Shown: positions 17,407-27,012 of the stretch, piece after piece
Numbering within the stretch: position 1 is the stretch's first letter
Layout: the number at the start of each line of letters is the position of its first letter
Assembly: GCA_036266845.1 (NCBI GenBank)
Contig: DATAXI010000071.1
Coordinates: forward strand, 33,365 to 97,364
DNA length: 64,000 bases
Direction: 5' to 3'
Origin: DATAXI01 sp036266845
GTDB lineage: Bacteria > Verrucomicrobiota > Verrucomicrobiia > Chthoniobacterales > Chthoniobacteraceae
Made by a program: the position numbers and the translations under genes
The notes under the pieces: model-generated
What the model saw: the letters and a program-made list of their open reading frames with translations, nothing else
Databases searched by the model: none
Told to the model about the DNA's origin: nothing

Positions 17407-18060
17407 ATGAAACGACATCCTTATCTCCTCATCGCAGGCTTCGCGCTGGTCACGATTCTCTCCGCGCGCGGCGACGATGCCAACAGCCCGGAAAACCGTT
17501 TGCGCGAGATGCTCAAGAATACCATCGTGCAATTGCGCACCGCCGAGCAGCAAAACGATACGCTCCAGTCCCAGGTGACCGATTTGCAGAGCCAGATCAG
17601 CGATCTCACCAAAAAACTGGCCGACCTGACCAAGAAGGACGCCGATACCCAGGTCACGGATTCCAAGACGATCGGGGAATTGAGGTCCCGCGTCTCCGAT
17701 CAGGAGACGAGCATCGCCACGCTTCAGCAAGACCTCGGGCAGTGGAAGGATGCGGAGAAAAAAGCGGTCGCCATGGCCAATGACACCGAGGGCAAGCGCG
17801 CGAAGCTGGCGGACCTCTCGATCCATCTCCAGCGAACCGTCGATGACCAGAAGCGGAAAAATACCCAGATGTACCAGTTGGGGATGGAAGTGCTGAACCG
17901 GTACGAGAAATTTGGCCTGGGCGATGCGCTCACCGCCAAGGAGCCGTTCATCGGCGTCACCCGCACCAAGTTCGAGACGCTGGTGCAGGATTACGAAGAC
18001 AAATTGACAGACCAGTTGATTACCGACCAAAAGACCGCTGATACTAAACCGAAACCGTAA
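17407..18060 (+). CDS. Periplasmic coiled-coil protein of the envelope operon
   Basis: 217 residues. Signal peptide 1-22, then nearly continuous heptads (about 30-155; TLQSQVTDLQSQISDLTKKL), then a conserved-looking tail VLNRYEKFGLGDALTAKEPFIGVTR. From memory, similar proteins with a FGLGDAL segment accompany TpsB/ExbB/TonB clusters in other Gram-negatives and are sometimes mislabelled DNA repair proteins; I could not check this. A structural or bridging role in the periplasm is an inference. It starts 5 bp after the porin stop and ends 4 bp before the PpiC gene. Confidence 0.75.
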   Translation: MKRHPYLLIAGFALVTILSARGDDANSPENRLREMLKNTIVQLRTAEQQNDTLQSQVTDLQSQISDLTKKLADLTKKDADTQVTDSKTIGELRSRVSDQETSIATLQQDLGQWKDAEKKAVAMANDTEGKRAKLADLSIHLQRTVDDQKRKNTQMYQLGMEVLNRYEKFGLGDALTAKEPFIGVTRTKFETLVQDYEDKLTDQLITDQKTADTKPKP

Positions 18061-18064
18061 ACCG

Positions 18065-18964
18065 ATGCCCCGTTCTCTTTTTCTCTCCGCCCTTCTCTCC
18101 CTCTCCCTGTGCGCCGTCCCGTTGATGCATGCGGCCGACGATTCGCAGGTGATCGCCCGTGTGGGCGATTCCCAGGTGACCGCCGATGATATCCGCAGCG
18201 CCATCCAGAACCTGGATGCCAATACCCAGGCAGCCGCGGCAAAAGACCCTGCCGCGCTCAGCCAGGTGGTGCGCGCCATCCTCACCCAGCGCCTCATTCT
18301 CAAGGAGGCGCTTGCCAGGAAGTGGGATCAGGATCCCGCGGTGACCGCCGCGCTGGCCCGTGTCCGCGATGGCGTGATCGCGCAGAGTTTTCTCGATTCC
18401 GTCTCCAAGCCTCCCGCCAGCTACCCCTCCGATGCCGAAGTGCAGGCCGCCTACGATGCGAACAAATCGCAACTCGTGGTCCCGCGGCAGTATCAGCTCG
18501 CCCAGATTTTCATCAAGTGCCCGAAGAATGCCGACGCCGCCACCGCCGCAAAGGCGCAGGTAAAGCTGGATGGCATCCGCAAGGCGCTGGCCAGGCACAA
18601 CGCCGATTTTTCCTCGGTCGCCCGCGCGGAAAGCGATGAGCCGGAGAGCGCCGCAAAGGGCGGGGAACTGGGCTGGCTGGCCGAGAACCGCATCCAGCCG
18701 GAGATCCGCGCGCAGCTCGGCAACCTGACCAAGGGAACCGTGACGCAGCCGATCCGCCTGGACGATGGCTGGCACATCCTGAAGGTGCTCGATATCAAGG
18801 AGCCCTACACGCCGGAGTTGTCCGAGATCAAGACCCAGCTTATCGCCAGAATGCGCACTGAAAAGGAGCGCCAGAACAGCCAGCAGTACATCGCCAAGCT
18901 GGTCGAGCAAAACCCGATCCAGCTCAATGAGCTTGGCCTCTCCAAGGTATTGAAGCCCGAGTAA
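18065..18964 (+). CDS. Periplasmic peptidyl-prolyl isomerase (parvulin, PpiC/SurA-like)
   Basis: 299 residues. Signal peptide 1-24; helical chaperone-like N-domain about 25-130; parvulin domain about 135-245 with QIFIKCPKN, FSSVARAESDEP, GGELGWLAENRI and DDGWHILKVLDIKEP; C-terminal helix. SurA/PpiC-type proteins fold outer membrane proteins in the periplasm. As the last gene of an operon with two barrels, it probably serves the TpsB-type protein and the porin. Confidence 0.92.
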   Translation: MPRSLFLSALLSLSLCAVPLMHAADDSQVIARVGDSQVTADDIRSAIQNLDANTQAAAAKDPAALSQVVRAILTQRLILKEALARKWDQDPAVTAALARVRDGVIAQSFLDSVSKPPASYPSDAEVQAAYDANKSQLVVPRQYQLAQIFIKCPKNADAATAAKAQVKLDGIRKALARHNADFSSVARAESDEPESAAKGGELGWLAENRIQPEIRAQLGNLTKGTVTQPIRLDDGWHILKVLDIKEPYTPELSEIKTQLIARMRTEKERQNSQQYIAKLVEQNPIQLNELGLSKVLKPE

Positions 18965-18968
18965 CGGC

Positions 18969-18992
18969 GGGGCGGGGAAAATATCCCGCCCC
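18969..18992. terminator. Hairpin between convergent genes
   Basis: GGGGCGGG at 18969-18976 pairs with CCCGCCCC at 18985-18992 around GAAAATAT. It sits just after the PpiC stop and touches the stop of the opposing DUF2905 gene, so it could end transcription from both sides. No long T-run follows on either strand. Confidence 0.55.
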
Positions 18993-19204
18993 TACTTCCG
19001 CAGCAGCCACATCACCAGCGTCAGGATGATGCTGATGAGGATGCACGTCGTAATCGGGAAATAAAACGACATCCCGGGACGCTGCACGGAAATATCCCCG
19101 GGCAATTTGCCGAGCCCGCCCAGCCCGCCGGTCTTCCACAGGATGAGCCCGGCCACGGCCACGACGATGCCCACCACAAAAAGCAGTTTGCCCAGGGCGT
19201 TCAT
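18992..19204 (-). CDS. DUF2905 family small membrane protein
   Basis: 70 residues with two hydrophobic helices (about 5-26 and 46-67) separated by GGLGGLGKLPGDISVQR, the characteristic core of DUF2905. Function is unknown in the family. It lies 3 bp after the stop of the ferritin/VIT1 gene and is probably co-transcribed with it. Confidence 0.88.
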   Translation of the reverse strand: MNALGKLLFVVGIVVAVAGLILWKTGGLGGLGKLPGDISVQRPGMSFYFPITTCILISIILTLVMWLLRK

Positions 19205-19207
19205 CGG

Positions 19208-20167
19208 CTATGACGCTCCGATCAGGATTCCGGCGATGAACACCAGCACGCCTCCCACCACCACCTGGAAGGCCGCGGAGAGCAGCGGCGTATCCATGTA
19301 CCGGTGCCGCACCCAGGCGATCACCAGCAGTTCCACGACCACCACCATCACCGCCAGCACAAACGCGAAATGAAAACTGCGGGCGATGAATGGCAGGCTG
19401 TGGCCCAGGCCGCCGATGGCGGTCATCAGCCCGCAAATGCCGCCGCGCGCCCAGGGATGGCCGCGGCCGCTCAGCGCGCCATCATCGGATAGCGCCTCCG
19501 CAAAGCCCATGCTGATGCCCGCGCCCACGGAGGCAGCCAGGCCCACCAGGAGCGTCTGTTTGGTATCGTGCGTCGCAAATGCCGCCGCAAAGAGGGGCGC
19601 CAGCGTGGAAACCGAGCCATCCATCAATCCCGCCAGTCCCGGCTGGACGATTTGCAGGACAAAGAGCCGCCGTTTTGCCTCTTCCTCCTCCTTCCGCTCG
19701 TTTGGGGAAATGCCCTTGTCCTCCAGCGATTCCGCAAGGTGCGTGTGCTCGCGCTCGATTTCCGCCAGGTCGCCCAGCAACTTCCGCGTGCCGACATCGG
19801 TGGTGCGTTGCATCGCGGCTTCGTAAAAGCGCGTCGTTTCCATCTCCATCACCGCGGCCGCGTTGCGCACTTTGTGAAGGCTCAGCGTCGCTCCCAGCCA
19901 GAATGGCTTGTGCTGGGTAAAGCCCTTCACGTCCGATCTGCGGATCAGCGGCAGGTGATCGCCAAAGCGGCTCTTGTATTGGTCCAGCAGCCTCCGGCGA
20001 TGCTCGGATTCCTCATCGCGCATCTGCTCGAAGATGCGGGCCGTGGCCGGAAAATTCTTTTTGAGCCCCTCCGCGAACTCGCCGTAAATCCGTCCATCCT
20101 CTTCCTCCAGGCTCACCGCAAGCGCGAGGATTTCCCGTTCTCCCAGGTCTTTGAATGAGAGCGGCAT
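19208..20167 (-). CDS. MbfA-like membrane-bound ferritin / VIT1-CCC1 iron exporter
   Basis: 319 residues. N-terminal ferritin-like (erythrin) domain at about 1-155 with carboxylate/His motifs EEEDGRIY, DEESEHRR, EMETTRFYEAA and IEREHTHL, consistent with a di-iron site. C-terminal VIT1/CCC1-like domain at about 175-319 with five hydrophobic helices (LMDGSVSTLAPLFAAAF; SVGAGISMGFAEALSDDG). Members such as MbfA remove iron from the cytoplasm and protect against iron-dependent peroxide stress. No Fur or Irr operator could be identified upstream. Confidence 0.9.
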   Translation of the reverse strand: MPLSFKDLGEREILALAVSLEEEDGRIYGEFAEGLKKNFPATARIFEQMRDEESEHRRRLLDQYKSRFGDHLPLIRRSDVKGFTQHKPFWLGATLSLHKVRNAAAVMEMETTRFYEAAMQRTTDVGTRKLLGDLAEIEREHTHLAESLEDKGISPNERKEEEEAKRRLFVLQIVQPGLAGLMDGSVSTLAPLFAAAFATHDTKQTLLVGLAASVGAGISMGFAEALSDDGALSGRGHPWARGGICGLMTAIGGLGHSLPFIARSFHFAFVLAVMVVVVELLVIAWVRHRYMDTPLLSAAFQVVVGGVLVFIAGILIGAS

Positions 20168-20176
20168 ACGGGGTAT

Positions 20177-21139
20177 TTAGCCCGCGGCCGCCGCGCATTC
20201 CTGAAATGGGGCCTGCGGCTGCAAGTCCAGTTCTTCCATCAGCGCGCGGTCCTGGTCCGCACCGGGGTTTTTTGCCGTCAGCAGCTTGTCGCCGTAGAAG
20301 ATCGAGTTTGCCCCCGCAAAGAAGCAGAGCGCCTGGGCCTCGCGCGTGAGCCGGGTGCGGCCCGCGGAGAGCCGCACCTTGGCGCGCGGCAGGGCGATGC
20401 GCGTGGTGGCGATGAGGCGCACGAGCTGGAAGATATCCACCGCCGGCTGATCCTCCAGCGGCGTGCCGGGCATCGCCATCAGGCAATTAATCGGCACGCT
20501 TTCCGGCGCCGGGTCAAAATGGGTAAGCACCTCGAGCATCTTCAGCCGGTCGGTCTCCGTCTCGCCCAGCCCGATGATGCCGCCGCAGCAGACGGACATG
20601 CCGCTCTCCTGCACTGCGGAGATGGTATCCAGCCGGTCCTGAAACGTATGGGTGGTGACGATCTCCGGGTAAAACTCGGGCGAGGTATCGATGTTGTGAT
20701 TGTATGCCGTCACGCCCGCCTCCTTGAGCAGCCGCGCCTCATTGAGCGAGAGCTGCCCGAGCGTGACGCAAACTTCCATCCCCAGCCGGCTGACCTGCCG
20801 CACCGTCTCCAGCACCTGCTCGAAGCGCGCATCCCCCGCGCGCACCCCTTTCCATGCCGCTCCCATGCAGAAGCGCGTGGAGCCGTTCTCCCGCGCGCGC
20901 CGCGCCACGGCCAGCACCTCCTCCGCCGGCATCAGCCGTTCCGCCTTCACGCCGGTATCGTAACGGGCGCTCTGCGCGCAGTAGCCGCAATCTTCCGAGC
21001 AGCCGCCCGTCTTGATGGAGAGCAGCGTGCAAAGCTGCACCTCATTCCCGGCCCAATGCTCCAGGTATGCCGCCCGGGACCGGCTGATGAGGTCAAAGAA
21101 GGGAGTATCGTAAATGCGCTGGAGTTCGGACAGTTTCAT
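20177..21139 (-). CDS. bioB: Biotin synthase
   Basis: 320 residues from ATG at 21139 (MKLSELQRIYD). Radical-SAM motif CSEDCGYC near residues 47-54, then ARYDTGV, ARRARENGSTRFCMGAAW, YNHNIDTSPEFY, VCCGGIIGLGE and RLSAGR, covering the residues that bind SAM and the auxiliary [2Fe-2S] cluster (including Arg in SAGR). It converts dethiobiotin to biotin. No other bio gene is adjacent. Confidence 0.97.
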   Translation of the reverse strand: MKLSELQRIYDTPFFDLISRSRAAYLEHWAGNEVQLCTLLSIKTGGCSEDCGYCAQSARYDTGVKAERLMPAEEVLAVARRARENGSTRFCMGAAWKGVRAGDARFEQVLETVRQVSRLGMEVCVTLGQLSLNEARLLKEAGVTAYNHNIDTSPEFYPEIVTTHTFQDRLDTISAVQESGMSVCCGGIIGLGETETDRLKMLEVLTHFDPAPESVPINCLMAMPGTPLEDQPAVDIFQLVRLIATTRIALPRAKVRLSAGRTRLTREAQALCFFAGANSIFYGDKLLTAKNPGADQDRALMEELDLQPQAPFQECAAAAG

Positions 21140-21195
21140 GGGACAGCGCATCCCAAGTTAGAGAGGATTTTTGAAATTCGGAACCCCGAATTTTT

Positions 21196-21969
21196 TTAAT
21201 ACACCCACCGGCCGCCGGGAGAGGAGAGCATCACCTGGTAATCGTTCGAGTAATCGGTGCGGCCAATCGCCCCGTACATGCGGGTGCCCGTGGCGGTGCG
21301 CCAGTAGGCGCTCATCTCCTCGCCGGTGTGGCAGCCCCAGCTCTTGACGAACGCGCCATGGGCAAAATCGCCGCGGCGAATCTGGCCCAGCTCGCTGTCA
21401 TGCAGCCAGCACTTCGATGCGCTGTCGATCTCGTTGCTGTAATCGAACAGCCAGCACGCCTTGTTCGAATGGCCAAAGTACTCCAGGTCGGCGATCTTCA
21501 CCTTGCCGCGGTCCTGGCCAAAGTTGAGGTAATCGACCAGGTCGGAGGTTTTATCGAACCATACCAGGTTGAGCCGCTCCGCATCCCGCACCGATTGGAT
21601 CAAGGCCAGAATATCGCGCCCCTCCTGCTGCCCGCGCCGTATGTACGCCGGGCGATAGACCAGCCAGGTGATGCGGACGCCCCAGCCGTACTGCTGGCGG
21701 ATCTGGTCAAACCGATTGCGCGAGGCATGGACAAAATTGGCCCACCAATGGTCGTGCGGCTGCGCCTTGAACTTCTCCCACTCATACAGCGAGACGCCGC
21801 CGGTGATGATGACAAATTCCTTGTCCGGCATCGGGTTTGCCACCGGCCCGGGAGGCGGCGTCGCCGCCGCGGCCAGGTCATGGGCATCAGTCTGCGCCGT
21901 CACCTGTCCGCGGACGGAGCCGAGGGCGAGTATGGCGAAAATGGCAAGGAATAGGCCGCAATGCTTCAT
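21196..21969 (-). CDS. Secreted protein of unknown function with His/Cys motifs
   Basis: 257 residues. Signal peptide 1-21. I do not recognise a named family. The core alternates predicted strands and helices: VIITGGVSLYEWEKF, VRITWLVYRP, LNLVWFDKTSDLVDYLN, IADLEYFGHSNKA (His167) and FVKSWGCHTGEE (Cys213). A hydrophobic strand ending in a His, then a second ending in a Cys, is the layout of clan CD (caspase-like) peptidases, and the C-terminal GAIGRTDYS is also reminiscent of caspase-like relatives. That is an inference from motif layout only. It is transcribed ahead of bioB with a 56-bp gap. Confidence 0.65.
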   Translation of the reverse strand: MKHCGLFLAIFAILALGSVRGQVTAQTDAHDLAAAATPPPGPVANPMPDKEFVIITGGVSLYEWEKFKAQPHDHWWANFVHASRNRFDQIRQQYGWGVRITWLVYRPAYIRRGQQEGRDILALIQSVRDAERLNLVWFDKTSDLVDYLNFGQDRGKVKIADLEYFGHSNKACWLFDYSNEIDSASKCWLHDSELGQIRRGDFAHGAFVKSWGCHTGEEMSAYWRTATGTRMYGAIGRTDYSNDYQVMLSSPGGRWVY

Positions 21970-22015
21970 ACGGGCGGATACGATGCTCGAATTTTGGCGG
22001 GAGACAAATGGATTC

Positions 22016-22165
22016 TCACTTTCGCCTGCGTCCGCCCACCAGCCGCACCAGCAGGACGATGGCCGCCCCCACCAGTAACAGGTGGATTGCCACCACGGAC
22101 ACGTTTAGCACCAGGACGCAGAACATCCACGCCAGGAGGAGCAGCACAAAAATGGTCAGGAGCAT
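22016..22165 (-). CDS. Lmo0937/DUF5670-like 49-residue membrane protein
   Basis: ATG at 22165, TGA-type stop at 22018-22016. The peptide is almost wholly hydrophobic: MLLTIFVLLLLAWMFCVL, then AIHLLLVGAAIVLLVRLV and a basic tail GGRRRK. The pattern of two short helices, a central His-Leu-Leu-Leu and a positively charged end matches the small Lmo0937-family membrane proteins common in soil bacteria, often stress-associated. It is not a shadow of any other gene. Confidence 0.75.
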   Translation of the reverse strand: MLLTIFVLLLLAWMFCVLVLNVSVVAIHLLLVGAAIVLLVRLVGGRRRK

Positions 22166-22352
22166 GGGCGGTCGTCAGTCCGGAAATCGGATTTCGCCCT
22201 ACATTTATCCGTATGCGGGGGAAGATTTTTTGAAAATGCCCGGGGATTCCCATAACTCCTGGGTTCGTTTCTGAAATACGCGAACGAAGCCTTTCCGGGC
22301 TTTTTAGGAAGTCTGAGCCGGCGGTGGCAGCCCAGGTAAAATGAGAAGGCCC

Positions 22353-23552
<1,200 letters not shown>

Positions 23553-23711
23553 CCGGAAAGGATAAACGCGATCCGCACCGGCGCGCAAACGGCATTTGCG
23601 CCCGCCGTTTTTTTACCCCCGCGCCGGCGGGCGGTGTAAGTACAAGTTCAGGAGCGGGTTGAAAGGAAAAGCTTGGCCTGCGCCCATCTTCAATGAGAGC
23701 GTTGCGGGCCG

Positions 23712-25010
23712 ATGGAGACAAAAATCGAATCCCTCGGCTCAGCCCGAATCCGCTCCCCCCTCCACCACGTCTGCACGTCCACCGTCCGCTTCCGCACAGA
23801 TGCCGACCGCGTGCTGATGGAAGACCAGTTCTCGGATGCCGAAGGCGTTCGCGATCCCGCAAGCGACCGAGTCAGTTTCGAGGTCGCGGGGCCTCGGGAC
23901 CAGATTTTCTTTGATCCCGCGCGCACCACCGCGGGCATCGTCACCTGCGGCGGCCTCTGCCCCGGCCTCAACGACATCATCCGCGGCCTCGTGATGGAGC
24001 TGCACTACCGTTACGGCGTCACCCGGACCTACGGGTTCCGGTATGGCTTCGAGGGGTTGATCCCGCGCTACGGGCACAACCCGTGGCCGCTCAAGCCGGA
24101 GGCCATGGATAGCATCCATTCTTTTGGCGGCACCATCCTCGGCACCTCGCGCGGACCGCAGAACATTGGGGAAATCGTCGATTTCCTCGAGGAGCTGGAT
24201 GTGAATCTCCTCTTCGTGGTGGGGGGCGATGGCAGCCTGCGCGGCGCCAACGAGATCAGCCAGGAGCTGCGTCGCCGCGGACAGCAAAAGAGCGTCATCG
24301 GCATCCCCAAGACCATCGACAACGACATCATGTACCTCGACAAGAGCTTCGGCTTCGAAACCGCGTTTGCCGAGGCCGTAAAGGCGGTGACCTGCGCGCA
24401 CGTCGAGGCGCTCGGCTCGCGCAATGGCGTCGGGCTCGTCAAATTGATGGGACGCGATTCCGGATTCATCACCAGTTTTGCCGCGCTGGCCGGCAATGTT
24501 GTGAACTTTGCGCTCATCCCGGAGGTGCGGTTCGAGCTGGGCGGTCCGCGCGGGCTGCTCGAGGCGCTCTATTACCGCATCTCGCGGCGCAAACACGCCG
24601 TCATCGTGGTGGCGGAAGGGGCGGGCCAGCACCTCATGGAAGCCGCGGGCGCCAAGGATGCCTCCGGCAACCGGAAGCTGGGGGATATCGGCATGTTCCT
24701 GAAAGAGAGCATCGGCACGTTCTTCAAGGAGCGCCGGACGGAGTGCAACATCAAGTACATCGATCCCAGCTACATCATCCGCAGCGTGCCGGCATCGCCG
24801 CAGGATAATGTGTATTGCTCCCGCCTCGCGCAGAACGCCGTGCATGCCGCGATGGCCGGCAAGACCGGCATGCTGGTGGGCCGCTGGCACGGCACCTTCA
24901 TCCACCTGCCGCTGGATGTGGTGACCAAGGGCCGTCGCAAAGTGGATCCCGCCGGCGAGTTGTGGCACTCCGTGCTGGAGACCACAGGCCAGCCGGCCGA
25001 GCTGTTCTGA
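23712..25010 (+). CDS. 6-phosphofructokinase (group with Gly/Lys phosphoryl-donor signature)
   Basis: 432 residues. TCGGLCPGLND near 78-88, GGDGS at 171-175, PKTIDND at 199-205, MGRDSGF and VVAEGAGQ are clear. In this superfamily Gly in GGDGS marks ATP users while Asp (GGDDS) marks pyrophosphate users. The Lys in PKTIDND is otherwise common in pyrophosphate enzymes. The combination Gly plus Lys is known from trypanosomatid and some bacterial ATP-dependent enzymes, so ATP use is favoured although many annotations would say PPi-dependent. Commits fructose 6-phosphate to glycolysis. Confidence 0.9.
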   Translation: METKIESLGSARIRSPLHHVCTSTVRFRTDADRVLMEDQFSDAEGVRDPASDRVSFEVAGPRDQIFFDPARTTAGIVTCGGLCPGLNDIIRGLVMELHYRYGVTRTYGFRYGFEGLIPRYGHNPWPLKPEAMDSIHSFGGTILGTSRGPQNIGEIVDFLEELDVNLLFVVGGDGSLRGANEISQELRRRGQQKSVIGIPKTIDNDIMYLDKSFGFETAFAEAVKAVTCAHVEALGSRNGVGLVKLMGRDSGFITSFAALAGNVVNFALIPEVRFELGGPRGLLEALYYRISRRKHAVIVVAEGAGQHLMEAAGAKDASGNRKLGDIGMFLKESIGTFFKERRTECNIKYIDPSYIIRSVPASPQDNVYCSRLAQNAVHAAMAGKTGMLVGRWHGTFIHLPLDVVTKGRRKVDPAGELWHSVLETTGQPAELF

Positions 25011-25025
25011 CCCCGGGGTAATCGC

Positions 25026-25056
25026 AAAAAAATCCCGCACCGTTGCCGGTGCGGGA
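25026..25056 (-). terminator. Rho-independent terminator
   Basis: A perfect 10-bp stem, TCCCGCACCG at 25033-25042 with CGGTGCGGGA at 25047-25056, loop TTGC. On the minus strand it is followed by seven T (the AAAAAAA run at 25026-25032). It lies 25 bp beyond the stop of the TIGR03118 gene and 15 bp beyond the convergent phosphofructokinase stop, so it ends the minus-strand gene and may serve both. Confidence 0.88.
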
Positions 25057-25081
25057 CCCCTGTTGGTTTGCAGGTTAAAAT

Positions 25082-26332
25082 TTACTTGAGCGAGATCGTT
25101 CCCACGAGGCCGCGCTGCTCCTCGACGATGCCCGCCGAGAAATAAAGGTGTTTCACATCCTCCGTCAGGTCCGCCGGATCGGCAACCAATGCGGAGGCCT
25201 TCGGCGCCTGCTTCGCGCCGAAATGGAGCGCCCAGAGATCATCAAATGCAAGCGGATCGCCATAGGCGCCGTGCAACTGGCCGAGATTTTTGGTCAGATC
25301 AAAAAAGCCCGGCACCACGGCGATTGCGTTGATCGTGCCATCGCCATGGTTGCCCACCAGCACCGCGACCGGCGCATCCAGGTCCAGCTCTTTTGGCGAA
25401 TGCGCGACCGCAAGGCCCCATGGCGAATTGAGCGCGCCGCCCGGGCTCACCAGGCGTGTCACGAACGCGCCGTCCGGCGTGTAAAGATCGATGTAACCGT
25501 TGCCAGGGCCGGGAATATCGTTCATGGGCGCGCCGGCGGTGTGCAGCGCGTAAGCCACCATCAGGTAACGGAAGGTCTTGCCTTTCACCTTGAAGTCGAG
25601 GCGATGAATATTAAAGGGCGACCACGCCGCGCCTCCAACGGTGCCGGTAACCGCCGGCGGAGTCTCCGCAAAAGGCGCGCTGCCGGAGAGCGTCAGCAGG
25701 TTAAATTGGTCATCGAAGACATCCACGCGCCCTTGCGCAAAGTTTGCCGCATAGAGCCGGTGCTGGAGCGTGCCCTCCGTTCCGCTGGCAGCCGCGCCGG
25801 TGCCGCTCCAGCTTAACGCAATTCCGGTATAGCCCGCGCCCGCAATCTCCGTGCCGATGATCGCGTCCCGGCTTCCCACCGCAGTGTTCGAGCCCGCGAT
25901 GGCGCCATCCTCAGTGCAATAGAGGTAGCGGGAGGAAACCGTCACCGAGCCGGAGATAATCGGGAAATCGTTGGCCGTGCCGGTGAGGATCGCGAAGAGG
26001 TTTTCGTCAATCCCTGTCGGCGTCCCCGGATCCGAGCCGGAAACGGAAGGGATCACTTTCGCGTCCGAACCGGTGGCGTCGAGCTGGCCTTCCCCGCCGT
26101 AAGTCGTCTCCGCGCCCGCGCCATTTTCGGCTACGTGCGCCCCGCCATCCGTGCCCGAGGCGATGCCCCAGGGGTTGACGCACAATTGGTCGGTGTAATT
26201 GGCGACGCCGAGGATATCGGAGTCGTTATTTTGGGAGACGAACTTCGGTTGCTCTTTCGCATGGGCGCTGAGCGCGACGCCCGCAATTACGGTGAGGGAA
26301 GCCAGAAGGCGGAGTGGGAGTAACGGTTTCAT
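25082..26332 (-). CDS. TIGR03118 family secreted beta-propeller-like protein
   Basis: 416 residues. Signal peptide 1-25. Motifs LCVNPWGIASG, RLYAANFAQGRVDVFDDQF, WSPFNIHRLD, YLMVAYALH, SPGGALNSPWGLAVAH, VLVGNHGDGTINA, LWALHFGAK and HLYFSAG occur in the order seen in TIGR03118 proteins, extracellular or periplasmic proteins of unknown function with propeller-like repeats. A strong terminator follows. Confidence 0.88.
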   Translation of the reverse strand: MKPLLPLRLLASLTVIAGVALSAHAKEQPKFVSQNNDSDILGVANYTDQLCVNPWGIASGTDGGAHVAENGAGAETTYGGEGQLDATGSDAKVIPSVSGSDPGTPTGIDENLFAILTGTANDFPIISGSVTVSSRYLYCTEDGAIAGSNTAVGSRDAIIGTEIAGAGYTGIALSWSGTGAAASGTEGTLQHRLYAANFAQGRVDVFDDQFNLLTLSGSAPFAETPPAVTGTVGGAAWSPFNIHRLDFKVKGKTFRYLMVAYALHTAGAPMNDIPGPGNGYIDLYTPDGAFVTRLVSPGGALNSPWGLAVAHSPKELDLDAPVAVLVGNHGDGTINAIAVVPGFFDLTKNLGQLHGAYGDPLAFDDLWALHFGAKQAPKASALVADPADLTEDVKHLYFSAGIVEEQRGLVGTISLK

Positions 26333-26518
26333 CGGGGTAATCAGACGTGGTTGACCGGCATTCTATTCGGACGAAGCGTCCGCTATCAAGACAGTGGACA
26401 CCCTGAGCGAGGTGGTGGGAATTTCCTAGGACCGATGTCGGATCAGGCCTGTAGTCTGTGGCCGTACAGTTTTGATTCCGGAATCATGCGACACCGCGAT
26501 GAAGGTGCTGACCTCGGC

Positions 26519-26923
26519 TTACCGGGTGAGCTTGAAAATATATGGCCAGAGCACCAGGCAGCCGATGACCGCCGCGGCGATGGCGGTGATGAGGACCGCG
26601 CCGGCGGCGACATCCTTGGCATCGCGGACCAGCGGATGAAAATCGGGCGATGCTGCATCGGCGAGAAACTCAAAGGCGGTATTCAGCGCTTCCGCGGTCC
26701 AGACAATGGAAATCGCGAGGATGATCCAGCACCAATCCGCGCGCGATAAGTGGAGCACCCAGCCGGCCCCGATGACGATCACGGTGGCCGCGGAGTGAAT
26801 CCATGCATTGTGCTGGCAGTGTATCATGCGGCACACGCCGCGGATCGCGTGGCGAAAACTGCGGATGCGCCCGGTGAATTGAAAGGGCCTGCCGCCGGGG
26901 GGCGGATTGGAACCGGGGTCCAT
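26519..26923 (-). CDS. dgkA: Diacylglycerol/undecaprenol kinase family protein
   Basis: 134 residues from ATG at 26923 (MDPGSNPPPGG); ATG at 26953 is an alternative. Three hydrophobic helices and the family core WTAEALNTAFEFLADAASPD followed by VRDAKDVAAGAVL, which contains the catalytic Glu and the lipid/ATP-binding residues. It phosphorylates a membrane lipid alcohol, most likely diacylglycerol or undecaprenol. Divergent from the TPR membrane protein. Confidence 0.9.
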   Translation of the reverse strand: MDPGSNPPPGGRPFQFTGRIRSFRHAIRGVCRMIHCQHNAWIHSAATVIVIGAGWVLHLSRADWCWIILAISIVWTAEALNTAFEFLADAASPDFHPLVRDAKDVAAGAVLITAIAAAVIGCLVLWPYIFKLTR

Positions 26924-27012
26924 GATGGGCCGAGACTGGCCCGCGGGTTCCATCAGCACAAGCTCCGAGGCTTGCCGCCGGATGCGCCGCCGTTTAACCA
27001 GAAGCGCATCCC

